This document shows, one piece after another, positions 45,487-55,648 of a stretch of 64,000 bases of DNA (its first letter is position 1; every line of letters starts with the position of its first letter). A program made the translations under genes and the position numbers. The notes below the pieces were generated by a model. The model saw only the letters and a program-made list of their open reading frames with translations, searched no databases and had not been told where the DNA came from. The stretch comes from Rhizobium sp. L51/94 (GTDB taxonomy: Bacteria; Pseudomonadota; Alphaproteobacteria; Rhizobiales; Rhizobiaceae). The DNA lies in NCBI RefSeq assembly GCF_019355555.1, contig NZ_CP072141.1, forward strand, positions 986,001-1,050,000, read 5' to 3'.

Positions 45487-45881
45487 TGCGCATCCCAAGC
45501 GGGATATCAGGGAGAAAGACCGCCGCACCGCTGTCTCCGGGGACGGCAAGACTGCGCTTGCTCGCAGGCTAGATGTCTGCAGGTCAGAGGTTCGAAGGGA
45601 CTTGAAACATTCTCAGACGCTTACTTCGATACGTAAGCGCGCCCACTCCGCGGACGTGACCCGGATGGCAAGCGCATTCGAGCATGATGATATGAAGCGG
45701 GCGGTAGCGCTGTGAGACGGATCGGACCGGACTAAGCTGTAATATATCTATGCGCGCAAATTTGTTATGTCGCTAAGTTCGAGCTCATAGGATCGAAACA
45801 CTAGACAATCTACTCGGTTCGCTGACTGGCGGATCGACGTTTAGGCAGCTTCCTTCAAACGAACCAGCCAGGCGAGTGATC
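45487..45881. other. Gene-free 395-base stretch between the ABC importer and guaA
   Basis: No frame with a plausible product. It is less GC-rich than its neighbours toward the right (AATATATCTATGCGCGCAAA near 45742). A perfect 7-bp hairpin (CGCTTAC 45618-45624 with GTAAGCG 45633-45639) has no U-tract. Both flanking genes end here, so it holds two 3' regions; it may also hide a small RNA, which the sequence alone does not show. Confidence 0.4.
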
Positions 45882-47444
45882 TCATTCCCACTCGATGGTC
45901 CCGGGTGGCTTGCTGGTGACGTCATAGACGACGCGGTTGATGCCGCGGACTTCGTTGATGATGCGGGTGGCGGCGCGGCCGAGGAATTCCATGTCGTAGT
46001 GGTAAAAATCGGCAGTCATGCCGTCGACAGAGGTGACGGCGCGTAGCGCGCAGACAAATTCGTAGGTGCGGCCATCGCCCATCACGCCGACGGTCTGTAC
46101 CGGCAGCAGCACGGCAAAGGCCTGCCAGATGGCGTCGTAGAGGCCGGCCTTGCGGATCTCGTCGAGGTAGATTGCGTCGGCCTCCCGCAGGATTTCGAGT
46201 TTTTCGCGTGTGATGCCACCGGGGCAGCGGATCGCGAGGCCGGGGCCGGGGAAGGGGTGACGACCAATGAAACTGTCGGGAAGGCCGAGCTCCTTGCCGA
46301 GCACCCGGACTTCGTCCTTGAACAGTTCGCGCAGCGGCTCCACCAGGGCCATGTTCATCCGGGCGGGCAGTCCGCCGACATTGTGGTGAGACTTGATGGT
46401 GACCGATGGGCCGCCAGAGAAGGAGACGCTCTCGATGACATCAGGATAGAGCGTGCCTTGGGCGAGGAAATCGGCGCCACCGAGCTTCTTTGCCTCGGCC
46501 TCGAAGACGTCGATGAACAGCCGGCCAATCGTCTTGCGCTTGGTCTCCGGGTCGCTTTCGCCCTCCAGCGCATCGATAAACATGTCGGACGCATCCACAT
46601 GCACCAGGTGCAGGTTATAGTGCTCCTTGAACATGGCGACGACATCGGCCGCCTCGTTCTTGCGCATCAGGCCGTGGTCGACGAGGATGCAGGTCAGCTG
46701 ATCGCCGACGGCCTCGTGGATCAGCAGCGCTGCAACGGAGGAGTCGACACCGCCGGATAGGCCGCAGATCACCTTGCTGCTGCCGACCTGGGCACGGATC
46801 GCTTCGACTGCCTTGGCGCGGTAGGCCGACATCGTCCAGTCGCCCTTGAGGCCGGCAATGTTGTGGATGAAGTTGGCGATAAGCTTGGCGCCATCAGGCG
46901 TGTGGACCACTTCCGGATGGAACTGCACACCGTAATATTTGCGCTTCTCGTCGGCGATGAAAGCATAAGGCGCGTTCGACGATGTGGCGATGACCTCGAA
47001 GCCTTCCGGCAGCGCCGTTACGCGGTCGCCGTGGCTCATCCAGACCTGGTGGCGCGAGCCGGAAGACCAGAGGCCTTCGAACAGCTTGCAATCCTGGTTT
47101 ACCTCAAGGAAGGCGCGGCCGAATTCGCGGTGATGGCCGCTCTCTACCATGCCGCCAAGCTGCATGCACATCACCTGCTGGCCGTAGCAGATACCGAAGA
47201 CCGGAAGGCCGCTGTCGAAAATAATCTGCGGTGCCCGAGGCGAGCCTTCGTCGACCGTCGATGCCGGGCTGCCGGACAGGATGACCGCCTTCGGGTTCAG
47301 CCGGTGAAAGGCTGCTTCGGCGGACTGGAAAGGGGCGATCTCGCAATAGACGCCGGTTTCGCGGACGCGCCGAGCGATTAGCTGGGTTACCTGGCTGCCG
47401 AAATCGACGATGAGAACGGTATCTGGATGAACTGTATGGGTCAT
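45882..47444 (-). CDS. guaA: GMP synthase (glutamine-hydrolysing)
   Basis: 520 residues. Class I glutamine amidotransferase domain: [11 protein letters not shown] with the catalytic Cys, then [11 protein letters not shown] with His/Glu. ATP pyrophosphatase domain: [15 protein letters not shown]-loop. The C-terminal dimerisation domain ends [17 protein letters not shown], the universal GuaA end. It makes GMP from XMP. AAAGG lies 7 bases before ATG. It is 94 bases after mtnN. Confidence 0.98.
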   Translation of the reverse strand: MTHTVHPDTVLIVDFGSQVTQLIARRVRETGVYCEIAPFQSAEAAFHRLNPKAVILSGSPASTVDEGSPRAPQIIFDSGLPVFGICYGQQVMCMQLGGMVESGHHREFGRAFLEVNQDCKLFEGLWSSGSRHQVWMSHGDRVTALPEGFEVIATSSNAPYAFIADEKRKYYGVQFHPEVVHTPDGAKLIANFIHNIAGLKGDWTMSAYRAKAVEAIRAQVGSSKVICGLSGGVDSSVAALLIHEAVGDQLTCILVDHGLMRKNEAADVVAMFKEHYNLHLVHVDASDMFIDALEGESDPETKRKTIGRLFIDVFEAEAKKLGGADFLAQGTLYPDVIESVSFSGGPSVTIKSHHNVGGLPARMNMALVEPLRELFKDEVRVLGKELGLPDSFIGRHPFPGPGLAIRCPGGITREKLEILREADAIYLDEIRKAGLYDAIWQAFAVLLPVQTVGVMGDGRTYEFVCALRAVTSVDGMTADFYHYDMEFLGRAATRIINEVRGINRVVYDVTSKPPGTIEWE

Positions 47445-47538
47445 GGCGAGCCTTTAGAGAAAAGCCTTGCTTCATGCAATCGGGCAATGCCGGCAAGCGT
47501 TAAAAATATTGTCCCGATTGTCCTTGGCAGCAGGGCTT

Positions 47539-48180
47539 TCAGAACCAGAAGACACCGTCCTCAAGCGCTGCAAACAGGCTGTCGACGGCATAGGAGAGCT
47601 TGCGGTCGACGATGTGCAGGTATTCTGTCCAGCCGCTGATATGCTGCAGCTCGACGATGCCGTCCGATATGCCGCGCAGCCCGATCAGCGGCAGGCTGTA
47701 GGTCTGGCAGGCGCGCAGCACGGCGAAGGTCTCCATGTCGACCATGTCAGTACCGATGGCGGCATAGGCTTCCGCTCCCGAGATGACGTTGCCGCCGGTC
47801 GACAGGCTGGCCGTCGGCACTGCCGGGATACGCAGCGGCAGTTCGACTGAGGCAGGAAGATCGAGAAACGGCGTGCGTCCGCGCTCAAACCCCAGTGGCG
47901 AAGCATCCATGTCGCGGTAGGAAACGGAGCTGACCTGGTAGACCTCGGTCTGTTCCAGCGTTGCAGAGCCGGCCGAACCGAGCGAAACGACGAGATCTGG
48001 CAGTTCGTCGCGGGCGTCGAGCTGCTCAAGCGTCCGGGTGAGCGCAATCGCTGCCTCGACCGGCCCGACACCGGTCATCAGCGGCTCGATGCGGGAGCGC
48101 AGGAACGGCCCGTATTCCGCCTCTGCCGCCATCACGAACAGGATCGTCTTGCCGGAAACGGATTTCAGTTCGAAGCTCAT
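47539..48180 (-). CDS. mtnN: 5'-methylthioadenosine/S-adenosylhomocysteine nucleosidase
   Basis: 213 residues. The nucleoside phosphorylase fold has FVMAAEAEYGP, MTGVGPVEAAIALT, VSLGSAGS and the catalytic MVDMETFAVLRAC with the ribose-binding Met/Glu; RGISDG supplies the Asp. It frees adenine from MTA or SAH. It is shorter than E. coli MTAN (232), as in other rhizobial forms. The start overlaps the thioesterase stop by ATGA. Confidence 0.88.
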   Translation of the reverse strand: MSFELKSVSGKTILFVMAAEAEYGPFLRSRIEPLMTGVGPVEAAIALTRTLEQLDARDELPDLVVSLGSAGSATLEQTEVYQVSSVSYRDMDASPLGFERGRTPFLDLPASVELPLRIPAVPTASLSTGGNVISGAEAYAAIGTDMVDMETFAVLRACQTYSLPLIGLRGISDGIVELQHISGWTEYLHIVDRKLSYAVDSLFAALEDGVFWF

Positions 48181-48626
48181 CCCGAAATTCCTTCCCTGCC
48201 GCGGATCACCATCATCGTGCCGGTCATCGAGGCGATCAGTTTGGCAGGTCCGTCGCCGATGGCGTAGCCCCGACCGTCGGCGACGATAATCGTCGTGCCC
48301 GGCTTGGTGACTTCGCCGCGAAAAAGGAAGCGCTCGCCGCGGCCCGGCGACATCAGGTTGACCTTGAATTCGATGGTCAGGATGGAAGCCTCCGGATCGA
48401 TGACGCTGTAGGCGGCAAACCCACAGGCGGAGTCCAGGGCTGCAGAAATGATGCCGGCATGCAGGATACCGTGCTGCTGCGTCAGCTTGATGTCGAAGGG
48501 CAGTTCGATCTCGACCATGCCGTGCTGGACACGCGTGAGCTCGGCGCCGATGGTTTCCATCGCTGCCTGCTTCTCGAAGCTGTCGCGGATCCGCTGCCTG
48601 AAATCGCCGCTGCTGCCATCGTTCAT
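48177..48626 (-). CDS. PaaI-type hotdog thioesterase
   Basis: 149 residues. The hotdog fold with QQHGILHAGIISAALDSACGFAA, where the HGxxHxGxxxxxxD motif holds the catalytic Asp/Asn region, and LTIEFKVNLMSPG. It hydrolyses acyl-CoA, probably aromatic or medium chain. GAGGG precedes ATG 48626. It is translationally coupled to mtnN. Confidence 0.88.
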   Translation of the reverse strand: MNDGSSGDFRQRIRDSFEKQAAMETIGAELTRVQHGMVEIELPFDIKLTQQHGILHAGIISAALDSACGFAAYSVIDPEASILTIEFKVNLMSPGRGERFLFRGEVTKPGTTIIVADGRGYAIGDGPAKLIASMTGTMMVIRGREGISG

Positions 48627-48695
48627 GCCATGCCCTCGTTGGTCACGGGAAAGTGGCATGGCTGCCGGTGTCAGACAAGCGGCGACAGGGCAATT

Positions 48696-49148
48696 TCAGT
48701 TGAGATAGGCGATGGAAGCGTTCAGCACCATCGCAAAGGCAACCCAGGCGGCATAGGGGATGAACAGCAGCGCCGCAATCCTGTCGCGCTGCCAGCGGTT
48801 GGCGATGAAGGCGAGGATGACGATCAGCATTCCGAGGATGATGACGAGCGCGATCACCGGCTTCTCTAGACCGAAGAAAAACGGCGACCAGAGAAAGTTG
48901 AGTGCCATCTGGACGAACCAGAGCTTCATGCCTTCCGTCTTTGGCCCCATGAGCCATGTGCGTGCACCGGCAATGCCGATGAGGACGTAAAGCGTGGTCC
49001 AGGCAGGGCCGAACAGCCAGTTCGGCGGATTGAACGGCGGCTTGACCAGCGACTGGTACCAGGCACCAGGCAGATTGAAGAAGCCGATCGCAAGTCCTAT
49101 CCCGAGAACGGCGACGATGAAGACGATATAGGTCGATGCTTTGTTCAT
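48696..49148 (-). CDS. tspO: TspO/MBR family protein
   Basis: 150 residues, five membrane helices. WYQSLVKPPFNPPNWLFGP is the diagnostic TspO loop, and the family aromatic residues follow in WTTLYVLIGIAGARTWL and FLWSPFFFGL. In Rhodobacter and Sinorhizobium TspO binds porphyrins and tunes stress or pigment genes. ATG 49148 was preferred over 49184. The gene starts the minus-strand run tspO, thioesterase, mtnN, with guaA further on. Confidence 0.93.
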   Translation of the reverse strand: MNKASTYIVFIVAVLGIGLAIGFFNLPGAWYQSLVKPPFNPPNWLFGPAWTTLYVLIGIAGARTWLMGPKTEGMKLWFVQMALNFLWSPFFFGLEKPVIALVIILGMLIVILAFIANRWQRDRIAALLFIPYAAWVAFAMVLNASIAYLN

Positions 49149-49268
49149 GGCGACCAACATAAGGTAGCGCCGCCTGTCCGCCAAGCGTCATACCTTGCCA
49201 GTATGCATTCCCGGCTGCACGGTTGCGTGTGGCTCTGAAAATTGACCGAAGTTAGAATGGAAAGTGTG

Positions 49269-50348
49269 ATGGCTAGCATCTTGCAGTCGACTGAATCCTA
49301 CGAGACGTGGCTGCGGACGGCGCTGCCGGGAGAAATTGTAGAGGCCGATCTCGCCCTGAAGCACCAGAAGATGAAGAGCGGCAGCTTCGCGTTCCTTCGC
49401 GCCACCTACTGGCGCTGGGCTGAAACCATCCTCGACCTCTGCCCCGAACTGGCGTCGGCGCCCGAGGTGCTGGCGATCGGCGATACCCATCTTGAAAACT
49501 TCGGAACGTGGCGCGATTGCGAAGGCCGGTTGGTATGGGGAGCCAACGATTTCGATGATGCAGCGACCATGCCTTATGTGCTCGATCTCGTTCGCTTGAC
49601 GACAAGTGCCATTCTTGCCCGCAAGGCAAGCTCGCCCTCTACCACTGCCATTGCCGCTGCTATCCTTGCCGGCTACCGACGCGGACTAGGTAGGTCGATG
49701 CCCGTTATCCTCGAGCGGGACTACAAGTGGCTGCGAAAGGCCGTCATGTTGTCCAATGGCGAGCGTAAGGATTTCTGGGAGAAATTTACAGAATTGCCGG
49801 CCTGCACCGCACCGCCGCGGCAAAAATACCTGGAAGTGCTCCATGGTTCGATGCCAGAGCATACGCGTGACTTTGTTATCAAGCCCCGCACTGCCGGCAC
49901 GGGAAGCCTTGGTCGTCCACGCTTTGTAGCGATGGTGGATTACTGGCGCGGTGGCCCGGTCCTCAGGGAAGTCAAGGCGCTCGCCATGTCCGCCTGGTCG
50001 CTGCGCCACGACCCCGCCAACACCGCCATTCATGCCGGAATTATCGCTGACGGCCGGGCCCGTTCTCCCGATCCGCAATACAGGATCACGGGAGACCTCC
50101 TTGTTCGCCGCCTTTCGCCGAACAGCCGCAAGATCGAGGTCGATGGCGATCTCGACATGCTGCTTATGCCGAACATGCTCGACCTCATGGGTTTCGAGAT
50201 CGCCAGTTGCCATTCGAACGACGCGTCCGTCATCCCGGCCATCCTCGCCGATCTCGATGCGCGCGGCGATGCGTGGCTGCGTGCGGCGGCGAAGACGGCG
50301 GCAGCCGCAGTTGCTGCAGAGCAGGCCGAGTATGCGGCAGCTGGCTGA
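49269..50348 (+). CDS. DUF2252 family protein
   Basis: About 359 residues. The DUF2252 core resembles phosphotransferases of the APH fold: MKSGSFAFLRATYWRW, LAIGDTHLENFGTWRD and WGANDFDDAATMPYVLDLVR. The GDxHxxNF and DFDD motifs recall the catalytic loop and metal site of kinases. Function is unproven. The start is uncertain: TTG 49242, ATG 49257 and ATG 49269 are in frame. The gene is divergent from tspO. Confidence 0.82.
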   Translation: MASILQSTESYETWLRTALPGEIVEADLALKHQKMKSGSFAFLRATYWRWAETILDLCPELASAPEVLAIGDTHLENFGTWRDCEGRLVWGANDFDDAATMPYVLDLVRLTTSAILARKASSPSTTAIAAAILAGYRRGLGRSMPVILERDYKWLRKAVMLSNGERKDFWEKFTELPACTAPPRQKYLEVLHGSMPEHTRDFVIKPRTAGTGSLGRPRFVAMVDYWRGGPVLREVKALAMSAWSLRHDPANTAIHAGIIADGRARSPDPQYRITGDLLVRRLSPNSRKIEVDGDLDMLLMPNMLDLMGFEIASCHSNDASVIPAILADLDARGDAWLRAAAKTAAAAVAAEQAEYAAAG

Positions 50349-50381
50349 GTTTGGGGCAACTCGTTTGCCCGAGGCAACCGG

Positions 50382-51527
50382 CTACACCGGCCGGCCGATC
50401 CTCACGATATGCTGGTCCCAGGAAACATCGCTACGGGCACCACCGAAAGTGCCGTCGTAGGAGGAGACTGCAAAGCCATCCGCCCCGGGCGCAATACCGG
50501 CGGCATTGTCGATGCTCTCGACTTTCAATACGACACCCGTGCGGCCGTCGAGTGTCACGGCTGTGCCGTTGACCGGCGAGGTAACGCCGACCAGATGTTC
50601 ATGCCGGTTGACGGCAATGGCGCCGACATAGTTGCCGAGTGCCCGCGTCGTGTCGTCGGGCAGCGTCACGAACGTCAGATCCTCGCCCTTTGCGAAGTGA
50701 CCGACGAGAGGCGGCAGCGAATTGCGCGGGCCCTCGTACTGGCAGGCAAACCAAATCCTGCCACTGGCATCTATGTCCACGTGACGCGTCGACACCTGGG
50801 CATATTCCGCCGGCAGGCCGTGTTTTTCGACCAATGCTCCGGTGGCCGCGTCAATCAGCGTCAGCGACGGTTCCATGTGGTCGAGATTGAGCTTCGTGCG
50901 GCCGAATTCCGGATGGGTCTCGATGCCGCCGTTGGCGACGACGATGAGACGGCCGTCGTCCGACACCGTCATGTCGTGCGGCCCGGTGCCGAAGGTCTGG
51001 TATTCGCCAATGCGGGAGAACCGATTGCGGGCGTCGTAGAGGCCGATGACGCCGCGGTTGTTGTCGAAGTCGTTCTCGCTGGCATAGAGCAACCGGCCGT
51101 CCGGAGAAAATGTCCCATGGCCGTAGAAATGGCGCCCTTCTGCGGCGGCGATAACGATAGGCTCGGCCTTGCCTAAAGGATCGAAAATCATCGCGTAGGT
51201 GCCGGGGCGGCGGGCGAAGGCTACGGTATGGCCGGTCGCTTTCGAAAAGGCCATGCCGTGGGCGCGGGCGGGAAGGGCCACGCGATCGACGATCTCGCCG
51301 CGCTCGGTCACGGTCGCCACGGCGAAGGAGCCGTCGGCTGCGCGGATGCCGGATGCATAGACCGCATCGGCCCGCTCCAGCGCCATCAGCGCGTCTGGCC
51401 GGAGGCATGCGAGGAAACCGATCCCGGCAGCCTTGACGAATTGTCGGCGATCGATGAGCGCGCTGCGCAAGGCCTCAGTCTCCGTCAGCAAACGAAAAGC
51501 CGGCCGACAGACCGATGTCCACGCCAT
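50382..51527 (-). CDS. DUF1513 protein, Tat-exported beta-propeller
   Basis: 381 residues in the longest form. The twin-arginine signal is DRRQFVKAAGIGFLACLRP, so it is folded and exported with a cofactor or metal possible. A seven-bladed propeller-like body follows, e.g. FAFARRPGTYAMIFDP, HFYGHGTFSPDGRLLY and GTGPHDMTVSDDGR. It overlaps the imelysin gene by 53 bases with the start at 51527; an internal TTG at 51470 would remove the overlap. It is the last gene of the imelysin/di-haem operon. Confidence 0.85.
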   Translation of the reverse strand: MAWTSVCRPAFRLLTETEALRSALIDRRQFVKAAGIGFLACLRPDALMALERADAVYASGIRAADGSFAVATVTERGEIVDRVALPARAHGMAFSKATGHTVAFARRPGTYAMIFDPLGKAEPIVIAAAEGRHFYGHGTFSPDGRLLYASENDFDNNRGVIGLYDARNRFSRIGEYQTFGTGPHDMTVSDDGRLIVVANGGIETHPEFGRTKLNLDHMEPSLTLIDAATGALVEKHGLPAEYAQVSTRHVDIDASGRIWFACQYEGPRNSLPPLVGHFAKGEDLTFVTLPDDTTRALGNYVGAIAVNRHEHLVGVTSPVNGTAVTLDGRTGVVLKVESIDNAAGIAPGADGFAVSSYDGTFGGARSDVSWDQHIVRIGRPV

Positions 51528-52581
51528 AGCCGTCTGAGAGATCGGTCGCCAGCAACCGGGCTTCGGCGAGCAGCGTATCGATCTTGCCGCGCTCCGTGGG
51601 GTCGCCGATGGCGGCTTCGATATCGGGATTGATCGAGCCTGCGGTGGCGATCAACTGGCTCAGTCTCGTGTCTATCTTCGCAGCGATGTCATGCTTGGCC
51701 GGCGGCAGGAGGTCGGTCATGCCAGCTTTCTGCCACAGAGCCTGCAAGCCTTCGAGGTTGGCCTTCACCGAGGGCCAGGTGTTTCGGGAGCGCCAGTAGA
51801 TGGCCATGTGCGGTCGGGCCGCCGCAGGGTCGCCCTTGTAGAAGGTCTCCAGCCGCTGGTCGCGGACGTTCTCAGCCCCGTGGACAAGGATGCCGAGCAG
51901 AGCGGTGATGGCTTCCTTGTTGTCCATGAAATCGTCGCTGGTCTTGCCCGGTGTCTTCCAGGAGGCCTGTACGCCCTTCGGGTCGTCCCATTCGGCTGAA
52001 ATATCGCCGGAGACCTGCGCGATATTGCCGGCGATGGCCGCACCGTAGCGGCATCGGAAGCCGTTTTTATCGGTAGCAAGCGTCTCGGAGCCATTGCCAT
52101 ACAACACGTATTCCAGCGCCGTCAGGCTCTGCAGCGCGACGCTCTTGGCGGCAACATCGGCAATTGTGGTGTCCTTCTCGTCGGCCTTGGCGATGAGCGC
52201 CTGCACCTGCTTCATGCCGATGCCCTTGCGGTCGGGGTAAAACAGGATGTGCTCGAAGCGGTTCTTGTCGAGAACCGGGCCAACCTGGACGATCTCGATC
52301 ATGGACCACGCCGTGATGGTGTCGGTGAAGGCAGCTTTAGCGATCGTTTCCGCCTGCACCGAGGGATTTTTGCAAAGACCTGTTATCGCGGTCGAAAGCG
52401 CATTTGAGGACGCGTGCATCCTTGTGTAGCCGGGGCGGATGACGTCATCGACGGCCTTCTGCATAACGCCGGGGACCGCCGCGTCGTTCATGGGGCCGGG
52501 CGCCGGCGTCTCTGCACCGGCCGGCATAGCAGCGCTTGTCATCAGCAGGGCAGCAGCGAGAAATTTCCAAGGGCGCATCAC
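51475..52581 (-). CDS. Imelysin family periplasmic protein (second copy)
   Basis: 368 residues with signal peptide FLAAALLMTSAAMPAGA. Imelysin-like helical bundle with RFEHILFYPDRKG, ALTALEYVLYG and DNKEAITALLGILVHGAENVRD. The usual GxHxxE motif is altered here to EHILF, as in one imelysin subgroup, so it may bind metal differently from the first copy. The ATG overlaps the di-haem gene stop by 4 bases. A role in iron uptake or metal handling in the periplasm is inferred from relatives such as IrpA and EfeO. Confidence 0.87.
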   Translation of the reverse strand: MMRPWKFLAAALLMTSAAMPAGAETPAPGPMNDAAVPGVMQKAVDDVIRPGYTRMHASSNALSTAITGLCKNPSVQAETIAKAAFTDTITAWSMIEIVQVGPVLDKNRFEHILFYPDRKGIGMKQVQALIAKADEKDTTIADVAAKSVALQSLTALEYVLYGNGSETLATDKNGFRCRYGAAIAGNIAQVSGDISAEWDDPKGVQASWKTPGKTSDDFMDNKEAITALLGILVHGAENVRDQRLETFYKGDPAAARPHMAIYWRSRNTWPSVKANLEGLQALWQKAGMTDLLPPAKHDIAAKIDTRLSQLIATAGSINPDIEAAIGDPTERGKIDTLLAEARLLATDLSDGYGVDIGLSAGFSFADGD

Positions 52582-54119
52582 AGGGACTCCACAAAGGTGA
52601 TCAGGGCTTGCCTATCGTCTTTCGACAGGGTTGCAAATGCGTCGCGCGCTTTTGTCGCCTCGCCGCCATGCCAGAGTATGGCTTCGGTCAGGCTGCGCGC
52701 CCGGCCGTCGTGCAGGAAGAAGGTATGGCCGCTGACGGTTTTCGTCAGGCCGATGCCCCACAGCGGAGGCGTGCGCCAGTCCTTGCCGCTCGCCACGCCG
52801 ACAGGTTGACCATCGGCGAGACCGTCGCCCATGTCGTGGAGGAGGAAATCGGAATAGGGCCAGATCAGCTGGAAGGACTGCGCCTCGGTGCCGGCATCGC
52901 TGCGGGTGACGAATTTCGGCGTGTGGCAGGCAATGCAGCCGGACTGATAGAACATCTCCTTGCCGTGCAGCACGGTCGGATCGCTGGGCTTGCGGCGGGC
53001 CGGCACGGCGAGGTTCTCGGAATAGAACGTCATGAGATCGAGCACTGCCTCAGGCGCTTCCGTCGGGCCGAGGCGCTTCTGCACGCCATCCGGCATGGCC
53101 AGACATTGCGGCTCCCGGGCGGTGCAATCGCCATAGGCGTTCGGCCTGTCGGGGTTGGATATGCCGATATCGCCTTCGAGGGCAGCCGAGGACTGGTCGC
53201 GCACCGTGGCATTCTGCGCCTTCCAGCCGAAGCGTCCGAGCGCAAGCTTGCCGGTCCTGTTGTCCCGCACGATCGCCGCCTTGCCAGCAATGCCATCATG
53301 GTCGCGGTCGTCTGGGTCGGCATGCGCCAGGATATCGGCATCCGGAATGGCCTCGATCAGCCCGAGCCCGAGCATGGCCGGGGCGACGCGCGCCGAGAGC
53401 GTTGTATCTGGCTCAAGCGGACCATAGGCCAGATCGGTGGCGGAATAGCGCGGCTGTCGCAGCGATACCGTCTCGCCACCTGCCAGGGTGACAGAATGCT
53501 CGGTGTAGGCGACAGCGACCTGGCCCTCGCCGGCAAGCCCGGGCACTGCCGTGTCCTGAAGCTGGGTGCCATAGGTCGCGTCGGGAAAGTTGACGACACG
53601 GGAGTCCGCCACGGCCTGGCGCTCCTCGGCCGTTCTTGCTGGCCGAGCCAGCCGGAGGAACATGGTGGCAGCTCTGCCCGAAGTCTCCGGCGGGTGGCCA
53701 CGGCCGTCGTTGATATGACAGCTTTGGCAGGAGCGGGCATTGAACAGCGGCCCGAGGCCATCGGCCGCCTGGGTCGATGACGGCGAGGAGACCCAGAGCT
53801 GGCGGAACAGCGCATTGCCGAGATGAAAATCGAGCCCGCGTGCCGGATCGAGAGTGGTCGGAGGCTGGGAGAAGGCCTGATCGTTGACGGCAGCAGTCGA
53901 CGTCCCGGCGCCGCTTTCCATCGTCTCGTAGGTCTCTGCCCGGGAGAAGTCCGTCGTCGGGCGGGTCACGGCCTGCACGCGCTTCAATTGCTCCGGCGTC
54001 AGGTCGGTGCGGACCGCAGGAGCGTCAATCCCGTCGGCAGCCACCGGCAATCCGCTGCAGCCAAGCGCAGCAGCCAGCAGTGTGACGGTGAAAATGCGAC
54101 GGCCAGAATGGTCTTTCAT
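52578..54119 (-). CDS. Di-haem oxidoreductase family (DUF1111)
   Basis: 513 residues. A signal peptide (TVTLLAAALGCSGLPVAADG, possibly a lipoprotein) precedes two haem c motifs, RSCQSCHINDGRG near 130 and SGCIACHTPKF near 380. The protein belongs to the di-haem/thiol oxidoreductase group that is nearly always beside imelysins. It may move electrons to reduce ferric iron or another metal outside the inner membrane. ATG 54119 was chosen because the 60 residues before it are not signal-like. It overlaps the downstream imelysin by ATGA. Confidence 0.88.
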   Translation of the reverse strand: MKDHSGRRIFTVTLLAAALGCSGLPVAADGIDAPAVRTDLTPEQLKRVQAVTRPTTDFSRAETYETMESGAGTSTAAVNDQAFSQPPTTLDPARGLDFHLGNALFRQLWVSSPSSTQAADGLGPLFNARSCQSCHINDGRGHPPETSGRAATMFLRLARPARTAEERQAVADSRVVNFPDATYGTQLQDTAVPGLAGEGQVAVAYTEHSVTLAGGETVSLRQPRYSATDLAYGPLEPDTTLSARVAPAMLGLGLIEAIPDADILAHADPDDRDHDGIAGKAAIVRDNRTGKLALGRFGWKAQNATVRDQSSAALEGDIGISNPDRPNAYGDCTAREPQCLAMPDGVQKRLGPTEAPEAVLDLMTFYSENLAVPARRKPSDPTVLHGKEMFYQSGCIACHTPKFVTRSDAGTEAQSFQLIWPYSDFLLHDMGDGLADGQPVGVASGKDWRTPPLWGIGLTKTVSGHTFFLHDGRARSLTEAILWHGGEATKARDAFATLSKDDRQALITFVESL

Positions 54120-54162
54120 AACGGACGAAAGGGCGGCGGTATCGCGCCACCGCCCTCCTTCA

Positions 54163-55437
54163 TCACTTCTTGAAGACGGAGCCGGGGTTGTCGAGGCTGT
54201 CAGAACCTTCGAGCTTGACCGTCCCGACGTCGAGCGCAGCGATAACCCGCTGGATGCTCTTGGTCTGATCCAGCAACCCGTCGATGACGCTCTGGACAAC
54301 GGCGTTGCCCTTGGCGTTGCCTTCGCCGATCATCTGGTCGTACTTCTCGACGGTCTCGCCACGCTTGACCATGGCATCGGCCGCCTTCTGGGTGAGGGCG
54401 AACTTGGCCATCATTTCCTTATCGACGGCCTTGTCCTTCTCGGCCACCAGCTCGTGTAGCGAGGGACCCTTCATCTTGGTGCCGTCGATGCGCGTGTAGT
54501 TGCCGGTGTAGGCCGACTGGATGCCGACGATGTCGTTGTTATAGGTGTTGTAGGTATTGTCCGAGAAGCAATCATGCTCCTGCTCCGGATCGTGTAGCAG
54601 CAGGCCGAGCTTCATGCGTTCGCCAGCCAGCTCGCCATAGGAGAGCGAGCCCATGCCGGTCAGGATGGCAACGATACCGGCTTTCGGGTCCTTCTCGTCT
54701 TCCTTGGTGGCAGCACCATCGGGCGCCCAGTCGTCGGTCATGGTCTGGAGATCGGCAACCAGCTTGGTCGATGCCGACTTCAGATACTCGGCGCGGCGAT
54801 CGCAATTGCCGCCGGTGCAGTTCTTCACGTCGTAGTCCGTGGCTGGACGTTCGCCGGCACCCGGGCCGGTGCCGTGCAGGTCCTGGCCCCACAGCAGAAA
54901 TTCGATGGCGTGGTAGCCGGTGCCGACATTCGCGTCGACCTTGCCTGCGCTGTTCAGCGAGGTGATGAACTCAGGCGTCAGATGCGACGCGTCGACGTCC
55001 TTGCCATCGATCTTGATCGTCTTGTTGGCGATGACGTTTGCGACATAAAGGGCATTTTCGTCGCTTTCTGTGCCGTAGGACTTGTCGACATAGTCGATCA
55101 GACCTTCGTCCAGCGGCCAGGAGTTCACGTCGCCTTCCCAGTCGTCAACGATCTTGTTGCCGAAGCGGTACACTTCCGACTGCGAATAGGGAACGCGGGC
55201 CTTGATCCAGGCAGCGCGGGCAGCGTCGAGCGTCTTCTTGCTCGGCGTCGCGATCAGCGCATCGATGGCCTTGTCGAGCGCCTTTGCGAGCGTCAGCGAA
55301 TCCTCGTACTTCGCATGGGCGACGTCTGCATAATGCTTGACGATGGCAGCCTCATCGACGGCAGCGCGGGCTGGAAGTGCGTAGGCGGTCATGGAGGTAG
55401 CGGCGAGCGCCAGGGCGGCGTAAAATCTGATTTTCAA
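54163..55437 (-). CDS. Imelysin family periplasmic iron protein (IrpA-like)
   Basis: 424 residues. A signal peptide (FYAALALAATSMTAYALPARA) and a canonical imelysin domain with GTGYHAIEFLLWGQD, which holds the GxHxxE motif, plus DDWEGDVNSWPLDEGLIDYV. Cys pairs (CTGGNC) may form a disulfide. Synechococcus IrpA is iron regulated and needed for growth at low iron. It is the first of a four-gene operon. No clear Irr or RirA box was found in 55438-55648. Confidence 0.9.
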   Translation of the reverse strand: MKIRFYAALALAATSMTAYALPARAAVDEAAIVKHYADVAHAKYEDSLTLAKALDKAIDALIATPSKKTLDAARAAWIKARVPYSQSEVYRFGNKIVDDWEGDVNSWPLDEGLIDYVDKSYGTESDENALYVANVIANKTIKIDGKDVDASHLTPEFITSLNSAGKVDANVGTGYHAIEFLLWGQDLHGTGPGAGERPATDYDVKNCTGGNCDRRAEYLKSASTKLVADLQTMTDDWAPDGAATKEDEKDPKAGIVAILTGMGSLSYGELAGERMKLGLLLHDPEQEHDCFSDNTYNTYNNDIVGIQSAYTGNYTRIDGTKMKGPSLHELVAEKDKAVDKEMMAKFALTQKAADAMVKRGETVEKYDQMIGEGNAKGNAVVQSVIDGLLDQTKSIQRVIAALDVGTVKLEGSDSLDNPGSVFKK

Positions 55438-55648
55438 TATCGTAATCCTCTACAGCGACTGTCTGCGCCATCGGAAACTGGGGCGATGGCTTCATGGCCG
55501 AAAAATAAAGTGGTGTCAAACACTCTAGTTTGGAATGAATTTAAGCGTGGCCTGTCCCTAGGATGCCCGAAATGCGAAATGCCTTTGCTTGCAAAGCAGG
55601 GCGTTGCGGCGCAAAACGCTATTCAAGCCGAAACTTTAGAAGTCTGCT

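Noticed and set aside
55438..55648. Irr or RirA box before the imelysin operon
   Set aside because: Only weak partial symmetry (GTGTCAAACAC) was seen; it fits neither consensus.
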